Counted from the stretch's first letter, positions 34,595-43,937 are shown. The stretch: 63,192 bases of DNA from an uncultured Bacteroidota bacterium (GCA_902784465.1 CACZUZ010000006.1:1-63192); one strand, 5' to 3'. The notes: generated by a model not told the origin, from the letters alone. Made by a program: numbers and translations.

Positions 34595-35877
34595 AAAATA
34601 TAGCCATCGCCGACTACAACTATCCCCTTCCCGAAGAACGCATCGCCAAGTTCCCTCTTGAACAACGCGACCAGTCGAAACTGCTTGTCTACAGCGATGG
34701 CGACATCAGCGAGACGCAGTTTTCCCACCTTCCTGAACTACTGCCTGCCGACGCGATGTTGCTCTTCAACAACACCAAGGTCATCCACGCCCGCCTCTTT
34801 TTCCGCAAACCGGCTAACGCCAATGGCATGCCAGGAGCACTCATCGAAGTCTTCTGCCTTGAACCTTACCATCAGCCTGTTGCACAAGCCTTCGAGGAGA
34901 GGGAACATTGTTCTTGGCTCTGCTTCATCGGCAACAACAAGAAATGGAAAGAGGCACCTCTATCTTCACAATTCACAATTCACGATTCACAATTCACGAT
35001 TACCGCTTCCCGTGGTGAAGCGGTAGGCAACGCATGGGTTGTCGATTTCGAATGGACTGGCGGCATAAGTTTTGCCGAAGTCATCGAGCATGCTGGAGTC
35101 ATCCCTCTCCCACCCTACCTGCATCGCGATGCCGAAGAGAGCGACAAGGAACGCTACCAGACGGTATACGCCGACCCTGAAGGGTCTGTGGCTGCACCAA
35201 CGGCAGGGCTTCACTTCACCGACAACGTGCTGGAGAAACTGAGAGACAAAGGCATAGCGACGGAATTCATAACCCTGCACGTGGGAGCCGGCACCTTCAA
35301 GCCAGTCACCACCGACACCATTGGCGGACACGAAATGCATGTCGAGAAGGTTCAAATCAGCCGTCAGAACATCGTCAATATCCTTAACCAGCTCGGCAAA
35401 CGCAAAGATCGTCGTCCCAAGGCTGGCAATCACAAATCCTCAACACCCGCCTCTCCCATCATCGCTGTCGGAACCACCACAGTGCGTACCCTCGAGTCGG
35501 TCTATTGGTTTGGCGTGCAATTGGAAGAGAACCCCGACATCGAAGCAATGCATGTATTGCAATGGGAGCCTTACAACCACAGAGAGAAGGAAATCAGTGT
35601 CGAAGAGTCCTACAGCAACGTCATGAAATGGATGGATAGCCACGGCATCGACACACTTTGCGGCGACACCCAGCTGCTCATTGCCCCAGGGTACCACTAT
35701 AATGTCATCGATGGCCTCGTCACAAACTTCCATCAACCGAAAAGTACGCTTCTATTGCTCGTCTCCGCCCTAATCGGCGACGCCTGGAAAAGCTGCTACC
35801 GCTACGCCCTCGACCACAACTTCCGCTTTCTCAGCTACGGCGACAGCTGCCTGTTTTGGAACAGAGACGTGCTGTGA
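34570..35877 (+). CDS. queA: tRNA preQ1(34) S-adenosylmethionine ribosyltransferase-isomerase
   Basis: QueA transfers and rearranges the ribosyl part of SAM onto preQ1 in tRNA, the penultimate step of queuosine synthesis. Family motifs are clear: YPLPEERIAKFPLEQRDQSK near the start, LLFNNTKVIHAR, PTAGLHFT, TLHVGAGTFKPV and NFHQPKSTLLLLVSAL. The protein is 435 residues, longer than the usual 340-350. Extra residues include about 133-144, encoded by a 7-bp tandem repeat, and a Lys/Pro-rich insert about 278-295. The ATG at 34570 matches the family start and overlaps pssA by 25 bases. Both inserts fall between conserved segments. Confidence 0.92.
   Translation: MDERIRAIENIAIADYNYPLPEERIAKFPLEQRDQSKLLVYSDGDISETQFSHLPELLPADAMLLFNNTKVIHARLFFRKPANANGMPGALIEVFCLEPYHQPVAQAFEEREHCSWLCFIGNNKKWKEAPLSSQFTIHDSQFTITASRGEAVGNAWVVDFEWTGGISFAEVIEHAGVIPLPPYLHRDAEESDKERYQTVYADPEGSVAAPTAGLHFTDNVLEKLRDKGIATEFITLHVGAGTFKPVTTDTIGGHEMHVEKVQISRQNIVNILNQLGKRKDRRPKAGNHKSSTPASPIIAVGTTTVRTLESVYWFGVQLEENPDIEAMHVLQWEPYNHREKEISVEESYSNVMKWMDSHGIDTLCGDTQLLIAPGYHYNVIDGLVTNFHQPKSTLLLLVSALIGDAWKSCYRYALDHNFRFLSYGDSCLFWNRDVL
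34967..35001 (+). repeat. Five-copy 7-bp tandem repeat inside queA
   Basis: Units CACAATT, CACAATT, CACGATT, CACAATT, CACGATT follow one another without gaps. They encode about residues 133-144 of QueA. Seven is not a multiple of three, so gain or loss of one unit would shift the frame. Confidence 0.9.
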
Positions 35878-35915
35878 TACCGTCGTCTGGTTCCGGACAC
35901 CTGTGGAACAACACT

Positions 35916-36608
35916 ATGCACCTGTTTCGCGATTTCATAGAGCTCTTTTTCCCACGCACCTGCTGCCTCTGCGGCAGACCATTGATGGTCGGCGAGGAGG
36001 AGATTTGTCTCCACTGCCTCTCCGATTTGCCCGAGGCATTGAACGCTGAGTGCAGCAACAACTATGTGGTTCAACGACTGCAAGGTCGGGTCCCCCTAGT
36101 TGCAGCCACCACCCTACTCATCTTCAAACGCAAAAACAATACGCAAAAACTACTCCACCAAATAAAATATCATGGCAACGAACGTCTCGCTGTCATTATG
36201 GGTCGCCAGATGGGGCATGCACTGTCACGGAACAGGCAATTCGACGATGTCGACATTATCATTCCCGTCCCATTGCATCCACGCAAACTACGGAAACGAG
36301 GTTACAACCAGAGCTTTTTGCTCAGCAAAGGAATAGCAGAGGTGTTCAAACGTCCCATCAGCGACAACAACCTGATTCGCACTCGTCATACAGAGACACA
36401 GACTCGCAAAAACCGCGAACAGCGACTCGACAACATGCAAGATGTCTTTCAACTTCGCGACCCCGAAAGACTCAAAGGGCATCATGTACTCCTTGTCGAC
36501 GATGTCCTCACCACGGGAGCCACCACTGAAGCTTGCTGGTTAGCTCTCAAAAAAGTAGAAAACATTAAGATAAGTCTCGCCACACTCTCAGTAAGCAACG
36601 ACATCTGA
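35916..36608 (+). CDS. ComF-like phosphoribosyltransferase family protein
   Basis: The 230-residue protein has an N-terminal zinc-knuckle-like pair (CCLCGRPL and CLHCL) and a C-terminal phosphoribosyltransferase fold. The PRPP-binding motif is LLVDDVLTTGATTEAC, and the PVPLHPRKLRKRGYNQS segment is the ComF family signature. ComF-type proteins act in DNA uptake in naturally competent bacteria; in other lineages the role is unclear. The ATG at 35916 gives the conserved MHLFRDFIELFFPRTC start; a TTG at 35856 would overlap queA. It follows queA closely and a strong terminator ends the operon. Confidence 0.85.
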   Translation: MHLFRDFIELFFPRTCCLCGRPLMVGEEEICLHCLSDLPEALNAECSNNYVVQRLQGRVPLVAATTLLIFKRKNNTQKLLHQIKYHGNERLAVIMGRQMGHALSRNRQFDDVDIIIPVPLHPRKLRKRGYNQSFLLSKGIAEVFKRPISDNNLIRTRHTETQTRKNREQRLDNMQDVFQLRDPERLKGHHVLLVDDVLTTGATTEACWLALKKVENIKISLATLSVSNDI

Positions 36609-36648
36609 AAAAAAAATCATTCTTTTAGCCAAAGAATGATTTTTTTTT
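36608..36648. terminator. Bidirectional terminator after comF
   Basis: A long A/T-rich inverted repeat, AAAAAAATCATTCTTT and its exact complement around TAGCC, gives a stem usable on both strands with U tracts on each side. Confidence 0.85.
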
Positions 36649-36765
36649 CGTAATTTCGTTGTCTCAAATCATCAGCGATTATTTGGCTATTCCCGACGCA
36701 ACACACTTGTTGTCAAACCAATAGTCGCAAATATCTTTTATATATCAACTTTAAACTTTTAATAT

Positions 36766-37473
36766 ATGAAATACAACCGTGTCCTCTTGAAACTCAGCGG
36801 CGAGTCGCTGATGGGAAGCCAAAGTTACGGCATCGACCCTTCCATGCTCGAACAATATGCATGCGACATACGCGAAGCTGTAAACAATAAAGTAGAGGTC
36901 GCCATCGTCATTGGCGGCGGCAACATATTCCGAGGCCTGAGCGGAGCCGCCAAGGGCATGGACCGCGTGCAAGGCGACTACATGGGTATGCTTGCCACCC
37001 TCATCAACAGCATGGCCTTGCAAGCCGAACTTGAGAAGCAGGGACTTAAAACAGAGTTGCTTAGTGGTCTCGCCATTGAACCCATCTGCAAGGAGATGAG
37101 TCGCCGTCGTGCCATCGAGGCAATGCAGGAAGGCAAGGTGGTCATCATCGGCGGTGGTAGCGGCAACCCCTTCTTCACTACCGACACCGCCTCGGCTCTG
37201 CGTGCCGTCGAAATCAAGGCCGACGCCATTCTGAAAGGCACCCGTGTTGACGGAGTCTACACCGCCGATCCCGAGAAAGACCCCACGGCAACAAAATATA
37301 CAACGCTGACATTCCAGGAGGCGCTGTCCAAGAAGCTCAAAATCATGGACCTTACCGCCTTTGCCCTTTGCGAGGAGAACAAACTGCCCATCTATGTCTT
37401 CGACATGAACAAACCTGGCAACCTGCTAAAAGTAGTCACTGGAGAACCCATTGGAACAGAAGTGAACGCATAG
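36766..37473 (+). CDS. pyrH: UMP kinase
   Basis: This 235-residue amino-acid-kinase-family enzyme phosphorylates UMP to UDP in pyrimidine synthesis. The LKLSGESLMG start, IGGGNIFRG, and the C-terminal KATRVDGVYTADPEKDP-type segment (here KGTRVDGVYTADPEKDP) are the family marks. It forms the common pyrH-frr pair. The ATG at 36766 gives the standard MKYNRVLLKLSGES opening. Confidence 0.95.
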   Translation: MKYNRVLLKLSGESLMGSQSYGIDPSMLEQYACDIREAVNNKVEVAIVIGGGNIFRGLSGAAKGMDRVQGDYMGMLATLINSMALQAELEKQGLKTELLSGLAIEPICKEMSRRRAIEAMQEGKVVIIGGGSGNPFFTTDTASALRAVEIKADAILKGTRVDGVYTADPEKDPTATKYTTLTFQEALSKKLKIMDLTAFALCEENKLPIYVFDMNKPGNLLKVVTGEPIGTEVNA

Positions 37474-37543
37474 CTTCATCTCGTTAGAGTGGTGCAACCC
37501 CTGTTCCGGAAAACAAAGACAAATAATTTTAAATCCAATCATA

Positions 37544-38107
37544 ATGAACGACTTATCGAAAGCTTGTATTGACGAAGCAAAACAAAGTATGCAGAGTGCC
37601 ATCAACTTTCTTGAGAAAGAGCTGGCAAAAATCCGCGCCGGCAAAGCCAACCCCGGCATGCTCGACGGTGTGAAAATAGACTATTACGGTGCGCCCACCG
37701 AACTAAGCCAGGCCGCCAACATCAGCACCCCCGACGCCCGCAACATCATCATCCAACCTTGGGACAAGAGCATCATCGGGGCCATCAACAAAGCCATCCT
37801 CGATGCCAACCTTGGCTTCACGCCGCGCCACGAGGGCGACATCCTGCGCATCGTTGTGCCTCCACTGACCGAGGAACGCCGCAAAGAGCTCTCCAAGGCT
37901 GCCAAGAGCGAGGTAGAGAACGGCAAGGTGAACATCCGTAACGCACGCCGCAATGTCATGGACAAAGTCAAAAAGCTCAAGGACAAGTCAGTACCCGAAG
38001 ACGAAGTAAAGCAGGTGGAGAAAGAAATCCAGGACATCACCGACAAATATGTCAGCGAATGCGACAAAATCTTCACTGCCAAGGAAAAGGAAATCATGAC
38101 CGTCTGA
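37544..38107 (+). CDS. frr: Ribosome recycling factor
   Basis: RRF splits the post-termination ribosome together with EF-G. The 187-residue protein has the expected helical layout with AKIRAGKANPGML, ISTPDARNIIIQPWDKS and a long C-terminal helix rich in Lys and Glu. It lies 70 bases after pyrH, the usual order. Confidence 0.96.
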   Translation: MNDLSKACIDEAKQSMQSAINFLEKELAKIRAGKANPGMLDGVKIDYYGAPTELSQAANISTPDARNIIIQPWDKSIIGAINKAILDANLGFTPRHEGDILRIVVPPLTEERRKELSKAAKSEVENGKVNIRNARRNVMDKVKKLKDKSVPEDEVKQVEKEIQDITDKYVSECDKIFTAKEKEIMTV

Positions 38108-38157
38108 TGATGGAGCCATTCGCGCATGGCGGGTGGGACATCACTCCTTGATGAAAA

Positions 38158-38949
38158 ATGTGTTCAAAAATGGACATCCGTTTTTTCGACACTCTAGAAT
38201 CTACAAACGCATACTGCAAACTCCTCGACCCTAAGAGCCTCGGGGAGTTTACTGTTGTCTGGGCAGGCAACCAGACCGCCGGCATCGGGCAAAAGGGCAA
38301 TGTATGGTGCAGCGAGCCTTACAAGAACCTCACCTTCAGCATTATTCTAAAGCCCTCTTTTTTGAAAGCCTCCGACCAATGGCTATTGAGCATGACCCTC
38401 GCCCTCGCCATCACCGACAGCCTGATTGGAGCCGGTCGCGGTTTATTGAACACTTGCGACGAAAGGCAAACTGAAGACAATGCACCCTGTCGCAACAAAG
38501 TGTCCGTCAAATGGCCCAACGACATCTATATAGGCGACCGCAAAGTCTGTGGCATACTCATCACCAACCAGCTTACAAGCACTTCAATAAGCCAATCAAT
38601 ATGCGGCATTGGACTCAATGTCAACCAAACCACCTTCCCTGACTGGATTCCCAATCCCACATCAATAAGCATCGAGACAGGCAAGCACTACGGTCTGAAA
38701 AACGCTCTGGATAACGTCCTCGGCAAGATAGAGTCACGCTATTCGCAGCTCAAAAGTCATCCCTCCAGCATCAAGCCCGACTACATGAATCGCCTCTACA
38801 GACTGAATAAGCCATCACCTTTTCTATATGATGAACGTCGAATCACAGCCACCATCATCGATGTCGACTCCTTAGGACACCTACATCTCACAACAGAGGA
38901 TGACCAAGAAATCGTCTGTGACCTGAAGGAAATCAAGTTTGTCATCTAA
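38158..38949 (+). CDS. birA: Biotin-[acetyl-CoA-carboxylase] ligase (catalytic domain only)
   Basis: The protein attaches biotin to carboxyl-carrier domains. It has the LESTNAYCK start, AGNQTAGIGQKGNVW, KWPNDIYIGDRKVCGIL and GIGLNVNQ segments. There is no N-terminal HTH, so it is not a repressor. The biotinyl-AMP loop, GRGRRGR in E. coli, reads GIGQKGN here, with isoleucine at the first arginine position. At 263 residues the length is normal for the mono-functional form. ATG codons at 38158 and 38170 are both possible. It probably shares the pyrH-frr transcript. Confidence 0.88.
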   Translation: MCSKMDIRFFDTLESTNAYCKLLDPKSLGEFTVVWAGNQTAGIGQKGNVWCSEPYKNLTFSIILKPSFLKASDQWLLSMTLALAITDSLIGAGRGLLNTCDERQTEDNAPCRNKVSVKWPNDIYIGDRKVCGILITNQLTSTSISQSICGIGLNVNQTTFPDWIPNPTSISIETGKHYGLKNALDNVLGKIESRYSQLKSHPSSIKPDYMNRLYRLNKPSPFLYDERRITATIIDVDSLGHLHLTTEDDQEIVCDLKEIKFVI

Positions 38950-38962
38950 ATTTAGTATTCAG

Positions 38963-40549
38963 TTATCCTACAAGCCAGTCTTTGATGTTCCACTGGTCGA
39001 GGTCGAAGCTTACGCCAATTTTGACTACAGGGTTTGGTGCTGTAGCAAAGGGGTCGGAATAGTGTTTCTCGTCGATTTGCTCCAAAGCACTTTGGGCGGC
39101 ACCGTTCAGCTTGAATTCGAAAATGTAGGTTGTGGTGGCAGAGAAGACAGCCATGTCGATGCGTCCGCCGTGGCAACGTACCTGGGTCTGGACGTAGATG
39201 TTCATCATCGACAGGATGAGGTACATGGTGTATTCCCAGAAGCCCTCGCGTGTGGCGGCCTCGGCAAGCTTCTTCTTGAAGCCGTCGACGTACGGCACAC
39301 CGGCAAGGAAAGCCTGCAGCTCGCGCATGGCCTGGTCCACATTGCCTGTGTTGAGGGCCTTGTAGATTTTGAAGGCACAGCCCAATTTGACGCTGTCGCT
39401 TCGGATTCCGGAATACATGGGAAGTAGCCCCCGGGTCAGGCCTACCATCACTTCCTTGTTGGGGATGCCCAGCCTGTAGGCTTCGGACTCTTTGCTGTAC
39501 CCTTTAATGGTCAGGTATCCGGCCTGATAGAGCAAAGGCAGGGCATTGTCCAGCACTTCGGTTGGCAGGTAGAAATCTGATTCGGAAGCCTCAATGTTGT
39601 CAAGGCTTGTTATGTCGGTTCCAAAATGCTGTATTTGTCTGAACAGGAAGGATGAGGTGCCGCTTTCGAACCAGTAGTCTTTGACTCTTTTCTGTGCGAA
39701 GCAGTTCATCAAGCTGTAGGGGTTGTAAATATCCTCGGATTTCTCGGAGAAGTGATACCCGTCGTACATCAGCTTCAACTTTTGGTGCATCTCCTCGGTG
39801 CTGCATTCCTCATACTCGGCAAGCATGGCAATATCCTCCGCCATGTCGCTGGCCAGCTCCTTTTCCGTTATTCCGCAGATGGCTGCAAAGTCGGGGTGCA
39901 TCGAGAGGTTCATGATGTTGTTGAGCGTGGAGAAGATGCTCAGCTGGCTGAACTTGGTGATGCCAGTGATGAAGCAGAACTTGATCATTCTCTCGCAGGC
40001 CTTCAGCGGCTGGTAGAACTCCTGCATGACCTTCTTGTAGGCCATCAGTTCCTCCTTCTCGTGAAGCACATCAAGCAACGGCGCGTCGTATTCGTCTATG
40101 AGTATGACAACCTGTCCTCCAAATTGTTCGGCAGCACTAGTTATTATGGCCTCCAGATACTTGCCTGGCGTAAGGTCACTGCCATCCACTTTGAACTGTT
40201 TACAGTCATAGCGCAGGCGGAACCTGAGAGTTTCGGAAAGCATATTTGGATTGTCCTGGTTCTTCGCAGTACTCAAGTCCAGATGAATCACAGGGTATGA
40301 TTTCCATTCCTGTTCCAGTTCCATGATTTTCAAACCTTCGAAGAGGTCCTTGCGACCCTCAAAGTATGACTCAAGAGTAGTAGTAAGCAGTGACTTGCCG
40401 AAGCGTCGGGGGCGGCTGAGGAAGACGTATGGTGCCGCATGAGCCAACCGCCACACCATATCAGTCTTGTCAATATAGACTTGTTTTTCATTGATTATTC
40501 GTTCGAATGTCTGTATCCCGACTGGATATCTTCGCCGTATCGTATTCAT
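38963..40549 (-). CDS. AAA-ATPase-like / PD-(D/E)XK nuclease domain protein
   Basis: The 528-residue protein has an N-terminal P-loop (SRPRRFGKSLL, about 44-54) and Walker B VVILIDEYDAPL (about 146-157). The C-terminal part has a degenerate PD-(D/E)XK core: RIDMAVF followed by IFEFKLNG. This is the AAA-ATPase-like plus DUF1703 family, present in many diverged copies in Bacteroidales genomes. The family has no firm function; a link to mobile or defence DNA is often guessed. The 3' end converges on birA with a 13-base gap. It has its own promoter. Confidence 0.85.
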   Translation of the reverse strand: MNTIRRRYPVGIQTFERIINEKQVYIDKTDMVWRLAHAAPYVFLSRPRRFGKSLLTTTLESYFEGRKDLFEGLKIMELEQEWKSYPVIHLDLSTAKNQDNPNMLSETLRFRLRYDCKQFKVDGSDLTPGKYLEAIITSAAEQFGGQVVILIDEYDAPLLDVLHEKEELMAYKKVMQEFYQPLKACERMIKFCFITGITKFSQLSIFSTLNNIMNLSMHPDFAAICGITEKELASDMAEDIAMLAEYEECSTEEMHQKLKLMYDGYHFSEKSEDIYNPYSLMNCFAQKRVKDYWFESGTSSFLFRQIQHFGTDITSLDNIEASESDFYLPTEVLDNALPLLYQAGYLTIKGYSKESEAYRLGIPNKEVMVGLTRGLLPMYSGIRSDSVKLGCAFKIYKALNTGNVDQAMRELQAFLAGVPYVDGFKKKLAEAATREGFWEYTMYLILSMMNIYVQTQVRCHGGRIDMAVFSATTTYIFEFKLNGAAQSALEQIDEKHYSDPFATAPNPVVKIGVSFDLDQWNIKDWLVG

Positions 40550-40661
40550 AACTTTGATGTTAAGATAATTTGTAGAATTGCTTACTGACTTCTATAATAC
40601 AACTTTGTATTTATCACGTTTTGTTTGAGTTAAGACGGAGCCCAAAACTCAATGGATGCTG

Positions 40662-40669
40662 CAAAGTTA
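40662..40669 (-). promoter_or_regulatory. -7 promoter element for the ATPase/nuclease gene
   Basis: The minus strand reads TAACTTTG, matching TAnnTTTG, with a leader of about 110 bases. Confidence 0.55.
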
Positions 40670-40705
40670 CATTTTTTGTTCAAAAAGAGCTATTTCCCGT
40701 CGCCA

Positions 40706-41554
40706 TCATTTCACCGGCATGAAGCTCTCGCGCATGCCTTCCTCGTACCATATCATGTCATCGAAATAGTTATATGAAGGGTTGTAGATGAAATAGTGGA
40801 CGTTGCTGCCCTTCATACTTCGGATATAGTTGGTTACCAGACGTTCGACGTAAAGTGTGGCACAATGGCTGCCCAACTGTCGAGCCAGCGAATAGGCATG
40901 GTTCACGTCAATATGCTCATAGTCGACCTTCATCTTGGCAGTGCCATCACCCAGCGACACCACCGTGCCGTGGAAGTTTTCATCCATACCGTCTCCGACA
41001 AAAAAGACCTCCGCCGAGTCGCTCACGTCGAAGCGCAGCCACAGATTGAGGTTCAGATGACGCAACTCGTAGTCATAATAGTAGTAATAGCCCTTTCGCG
41101 TCGAGAAATCGCTTCGCTGAGGCTCCAGGTACTCCTCTAGCTCGAGTTGCGCCAGATCGACAACAAGATGCTGGTCGTCAGCCTTTGGCAGTTGCGATAC
41201 ATCGTCGACCAACACGATGGGGATGTTGGCGCGACTGAGGGTATAAAGAAAATATGAGTTGAACTGAGACAAAAAGATGTTGTCATCAACCTTGTCGAGG
41301 ATAGCCGTCTTGCTGGCAATCACCGAATCCTGCTCATGCTCAGACATCAACATGAATCCCGGTATGTCGTTGAGCGAACTGTTGGTATGGATTACCTCCT
41401 TAGGCAGAGAGACATAGATGCGTTCCGTAGCATCGTCACTCCCCCTCTGGAACTTGTACAGATAACTACTGGCATAGTATGTCTCGGAACTGCAGCTGCT
41501 CAATGCCAAAACAATAAGCAGAGGATAAAAGAGAATATGAGCTGTTTTTTTCAC
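40706..41554 (-). CDS. Hypothetical lipoprotein
   Basis: With the GTG start at 41554 the protein is 282 residues and opens with a basic tip, a hydrophobic stretch and the lipobox LSSC (cysteine 21). The mature part is mixed alpha/beta. A tyrosine run (YYYYYDYE) lies near the middle, and the LAQLELEEYLEP segment precedes it. I do not recognise a family. An upstream ATG at 41707 would overlap the divergent yitT start and lose the lipoprotein signal, so it is not used. It may be co-transcribed with the downstream ATPase gene, 156 bases away, although that gene has its own -7 element. Confidence 0.7.
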   Translation of the reverse strand: MKKTAHILFYPLLIVLALSSCSSETYYASSYLYKFQRGSDDATERIYVSLPKEVIHTNSSLNDIPGFMLMSEHEQDSVIASKTAILDKVDDNIFLSQFNSYFLYTLSRANIPIVLVDDVSQLPKADDQHLVVDLAQLELEEYLEPQRSDFSTRKGYYYYYDYELRHLNLNLWLRFDVSDSAEVFFVGDGMDENFHGTVVSLGDGTAKMKVDYEHIDVNHAYSLARQLGSHCATLYVERLVTNYIRSMKGSNVHYFIYNPSYNYFDDMIWYEEGMRESFMPVK

Positions 41555-41632
41555 GGTATAAGATTTGTTTCTGAATAACGTATTGCCATTCAAAAATATT
41601 GCATCAAAGAATAGAAATCCATAAAACTTATG

Positions 41633-41640
41633 TATCTTTG
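41633..41640 (+). promoter_or_regulatory. -7 promoter element for yitT
   Basis: TATCTTTG matches the consensus exactly, 57 bases before the yitT start codon. Confidence 0.65.
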
Positions 41641-41697
41641 CAGTCCGATATTCAACAGATAAATCTATACAAAACAATATAAAACAATTAGATACAA

Positions 41698-42648
41698 ATG
41701 GCAACACAGAAAAAGAGAAACGTAAAACAGGAGATTGTCGCCTATCTGCTCGTAATATTGGGCAGTGCCATCTTCGCAGTGGGCGATGTAATGTTCGTCA
41801 ACCCCTACCACCTGGCGCCCGGAGGCGTCTATGGTGTGGCCAACGTCCTCAACGCCCTTTTCGGATGGAAAATCTCCCTTGCCGGCATCTGCATGGACAT
41901 CCCCCTGCTCATCATCGGCACCATCATCCTCGGTCCCCGCTTTGGCATAAAAACCATCGTGTCAGTGATTCTCATCCCCTTCTTCACCTACATACTGGAG
42001 ACCACATGGGGTTATGCACCACTCATCTACGATGGTGAGTTTCTGACCGAAGGCACCGCCACCATGCTCTCCTTCATGGATGGCGACACAGAGGTCTTCT
42101 TCAACCCCGACTTCTTCCTCAACACCATCGTTGCCGGCATCATCTACGGTATTGCCATCGGTGTCATCTTCCGTTCCGGTGCCACGTCCGGCGGCAGCGA
42201 CATCATCTCTATGATTATCCACAAGTACACCAAGATTTCCCTTGGCACCCTGGTCATCATCGTCGACAGCCTCATCTCGCTCACCACCCTCATCATCGGC
42301 AACATCCGACTGCCAATATACTCCATCATACTTATATATATAGAAGGCAAAATCATCGACCTCGTCGTTGAGGGGTTCACCACCTACAAGACCGTCTTCA
42401 TCATCACCGACAAAATCGAGGCTGTCAAGAACTATATCATCAAAGACCTTGAGCGTGGCGGCACCTGCTTCCCCGGCATCGGTCTCTACCAGGGCCAGGA
42501 GCGCAAGATGATCTACGTCACCCTCGACCGCAGCGACCTTGTGAAGCTGAAGTCCAACCTCCATCACCTCGACCCTAATGCTTTCGTCAACGTAATAGAG
42601 AGTTCTGAAATCATGGGCCTCGGATTCAAAGCCCTACCTGAGGAATAA
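41698..42648 (+). CDS. YitT family membrane protein
   Basis: The 316-residue protein has about six membrane segments in the first 220 residues, with the GGVYGVANVLN and RSGATSGGSDIISMII motifs typical of the YitT (DUF161) family. The C-terminal domain (about 225-316, VFIITDK...) is the DUF2179 regulatory-type domain. It is probably a transporter of unknown substrate. The glycosyltransferase starts two bases after its stop, so the two are tightly coupled. Confidence 0.88.
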   Translation: MATQKKRNVKQEIVAYLLVILGSAIFAVGDVMFVNPYHLAPGGVYGVANVLNALFGWKISLAGICMDIPLLIIGTIILGPRFGIKTIVSVILIPFFTYILETTWGYAPLIYDGEFLTEGTATMLSFMDGDTEVFFNPDFFLNTIVAGIIYGIAIGVIFRSGATSGGSDIISMIIHKYTKISLGTLVIIVDSLISLTTLIIGNIRLPIYSIILIYIEGKIIDLVVEGFTTYKTVFIITDKIEAVKNYIIKDLERGGTCFPGIGLYQGQERKMIYVTLDRSDLVKLKSNLHHLDPNAFVNVIESSEIMGLGFKALPEE

Positions 42649-42650
42649 CG

Positions 42651-43844
42651 ATGCGGATATTACAGCTCTGCTATAAGCCCCCCTACCCCACTGTCGACGG
42701 TGGCACGATGGCTATGAACGGCGTGACGCAAGGCCTACTGGCATGCGGACACGCCGTCCGTGTGTTGAGCATGTGCAGCGACAAGCACCCCGTCGGCAAG
42801 CAAGTGGCATCGTCAGACTATGCCCAACAGACGCATTTCCAAGCCGTTCACATCGACCTCTCAATCCATCCCGTCGATGCCGCCGTCGCGCTGCTATGCG
42901 GTGAGTCGTACAACGTCAAGCGCTTTTATAGCAAAGAGTTCGACAGAAAGCTGGCCGAAATACTCGATGCCGAGGAATTCGATGTCGTGCATGTGGAGAG
43001 CATCTTCCTTGCCCCATATCTAGCCACCATACGCCGTCACAGCAAGGCGCGCGTGGTGATGCGTGCCCACAACATAGAGCACCGCATCTGGCAACAGATG
43101 ACCCGAAGCGAGAAGAACCCACTGAAACGTTGGTATCTGAAGCACCTCGCACTAGCACTGCGCCACTATGAGTTGGAGCAGATCAACCTCTTCGATGGCA
43201 TAGTGTGCATAACCGACAACGACGCCGAAGGGTTCCGCCAGCTGGGATGCCGCAAAAAAATAGCAAGCATCCCCTTTGGCATCGATCTCAAGCCACTGCC
43301 AACAGCCGAGCCAGAACCCAACAGTCTGTTCCATATCGGTTCGATGGACTGGCTTCCAAACCAGGAGGGCATCCGATGGTTTCTCGACAAGGCATGGCCA
43401 CTGATTCACAAGGATATGCCGCAGTTGAAGCTCTATCTCGCAGGACGCAAAATGCCCCAAGAACTGCTACAGCTCGACAGCGAGGGAGTCGAGGTAGTCG
43501 GCGAGGTATCCGATGCGTCCGACTTCATAGCATCAAAGCTCATCAACATCGTGCCGCTTCTCTCCGGAAGCGGAATCCGCATCAAGATTATCGAGGCCAT
43601 GTCGCTCGGCAAAGCTGTGGTTTCCACCAGCGTTGGAGCCTCCGGCATCGACTATGCCGACGGAGAGAACATACTTATCGCCGACACACCTGAAGCTTTT
43701 GCCGCTCAAGTGCGTCGCCTGGTCGATAACCCCAGACTCTGCTCTACGCTTGGCGACAACGCACGACGACTGGTTGAAGAACACTACAGCCAACAGGCAA
43801 TGGCAAAACAACTTATATCATTCTACGAAACCCTTTTGCAATAA
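42651..43844 (+). CDS. Family 4-type glycosyltransferase
   Basis: This 397-residue protein has a GT-B fold. The N-terminal domain opens with LQLCYKPPYPTVDGGT and contains the conserved RAHNIEHRIW segment; the C-terminal domain has FHIGSMDWLPNQEG and EAMSLGKAVVSTSVGASGI, the GT4 nucleotide-sugar region with its E-x7-E type glutamates. It probably adds a hexose to a surface glycan or lipid. It follows yitT by two bases and is not in the polysaccharide block. Confidence 0.85.
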   Translation: MRILQLCYKPPYPTVDGGTMAMNGVTQGLLACGHAVRVLSMCSDKHPVGKQVASSDYAQQTHFQAVHIDLSIHPVDAAVALLCGESYNVKRFYSKEFDRKLAEILDAEEFDVVHVESIFLAPYLATIRRHSKARVVMRAHNIEHRIWQQMTRSEKNPLKRWYLKHLALALRHYELEQINLFDGIVCITDNDAEGFRQLGCRKKIASIPFGIDLKPLPTAEPEPNSLFHIGSMDWLPNQEGIRWFLDKAWPLIHKDMPQLKLYLAGRKMPQELLQLDSEGVEVVGEVSDASDFIASKLINIVPLLSGSGIRIKIIEAMSLGKAVVSTSVGASGIDYADGENILIADTPEAFAAQVRRLVDNPRLCSTLGDNARRLVEEHYSQQAMAKQLISFYETLLQ

Positions 43845-43937
43845 ATACGTAAAAAGAGTTACAAAATAATATATCGAACAGATTGGTATATCCTTTTTAA
43901 GTGCAAAAAAGAATAACATTAAAACAACAAACAGATA

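Noticed and set aside
35856-35915. Upstream TTG start for comF
   Set aside because: It would overlap queA and add residues without family support; the ATG at 35916 gives the conserved start.
41555-41707. N-terminal extension of the lipoprotein at 40706
   Set aside because: It would cross the divergent yitT promoter and start codon and hide the lipoprotein signal.
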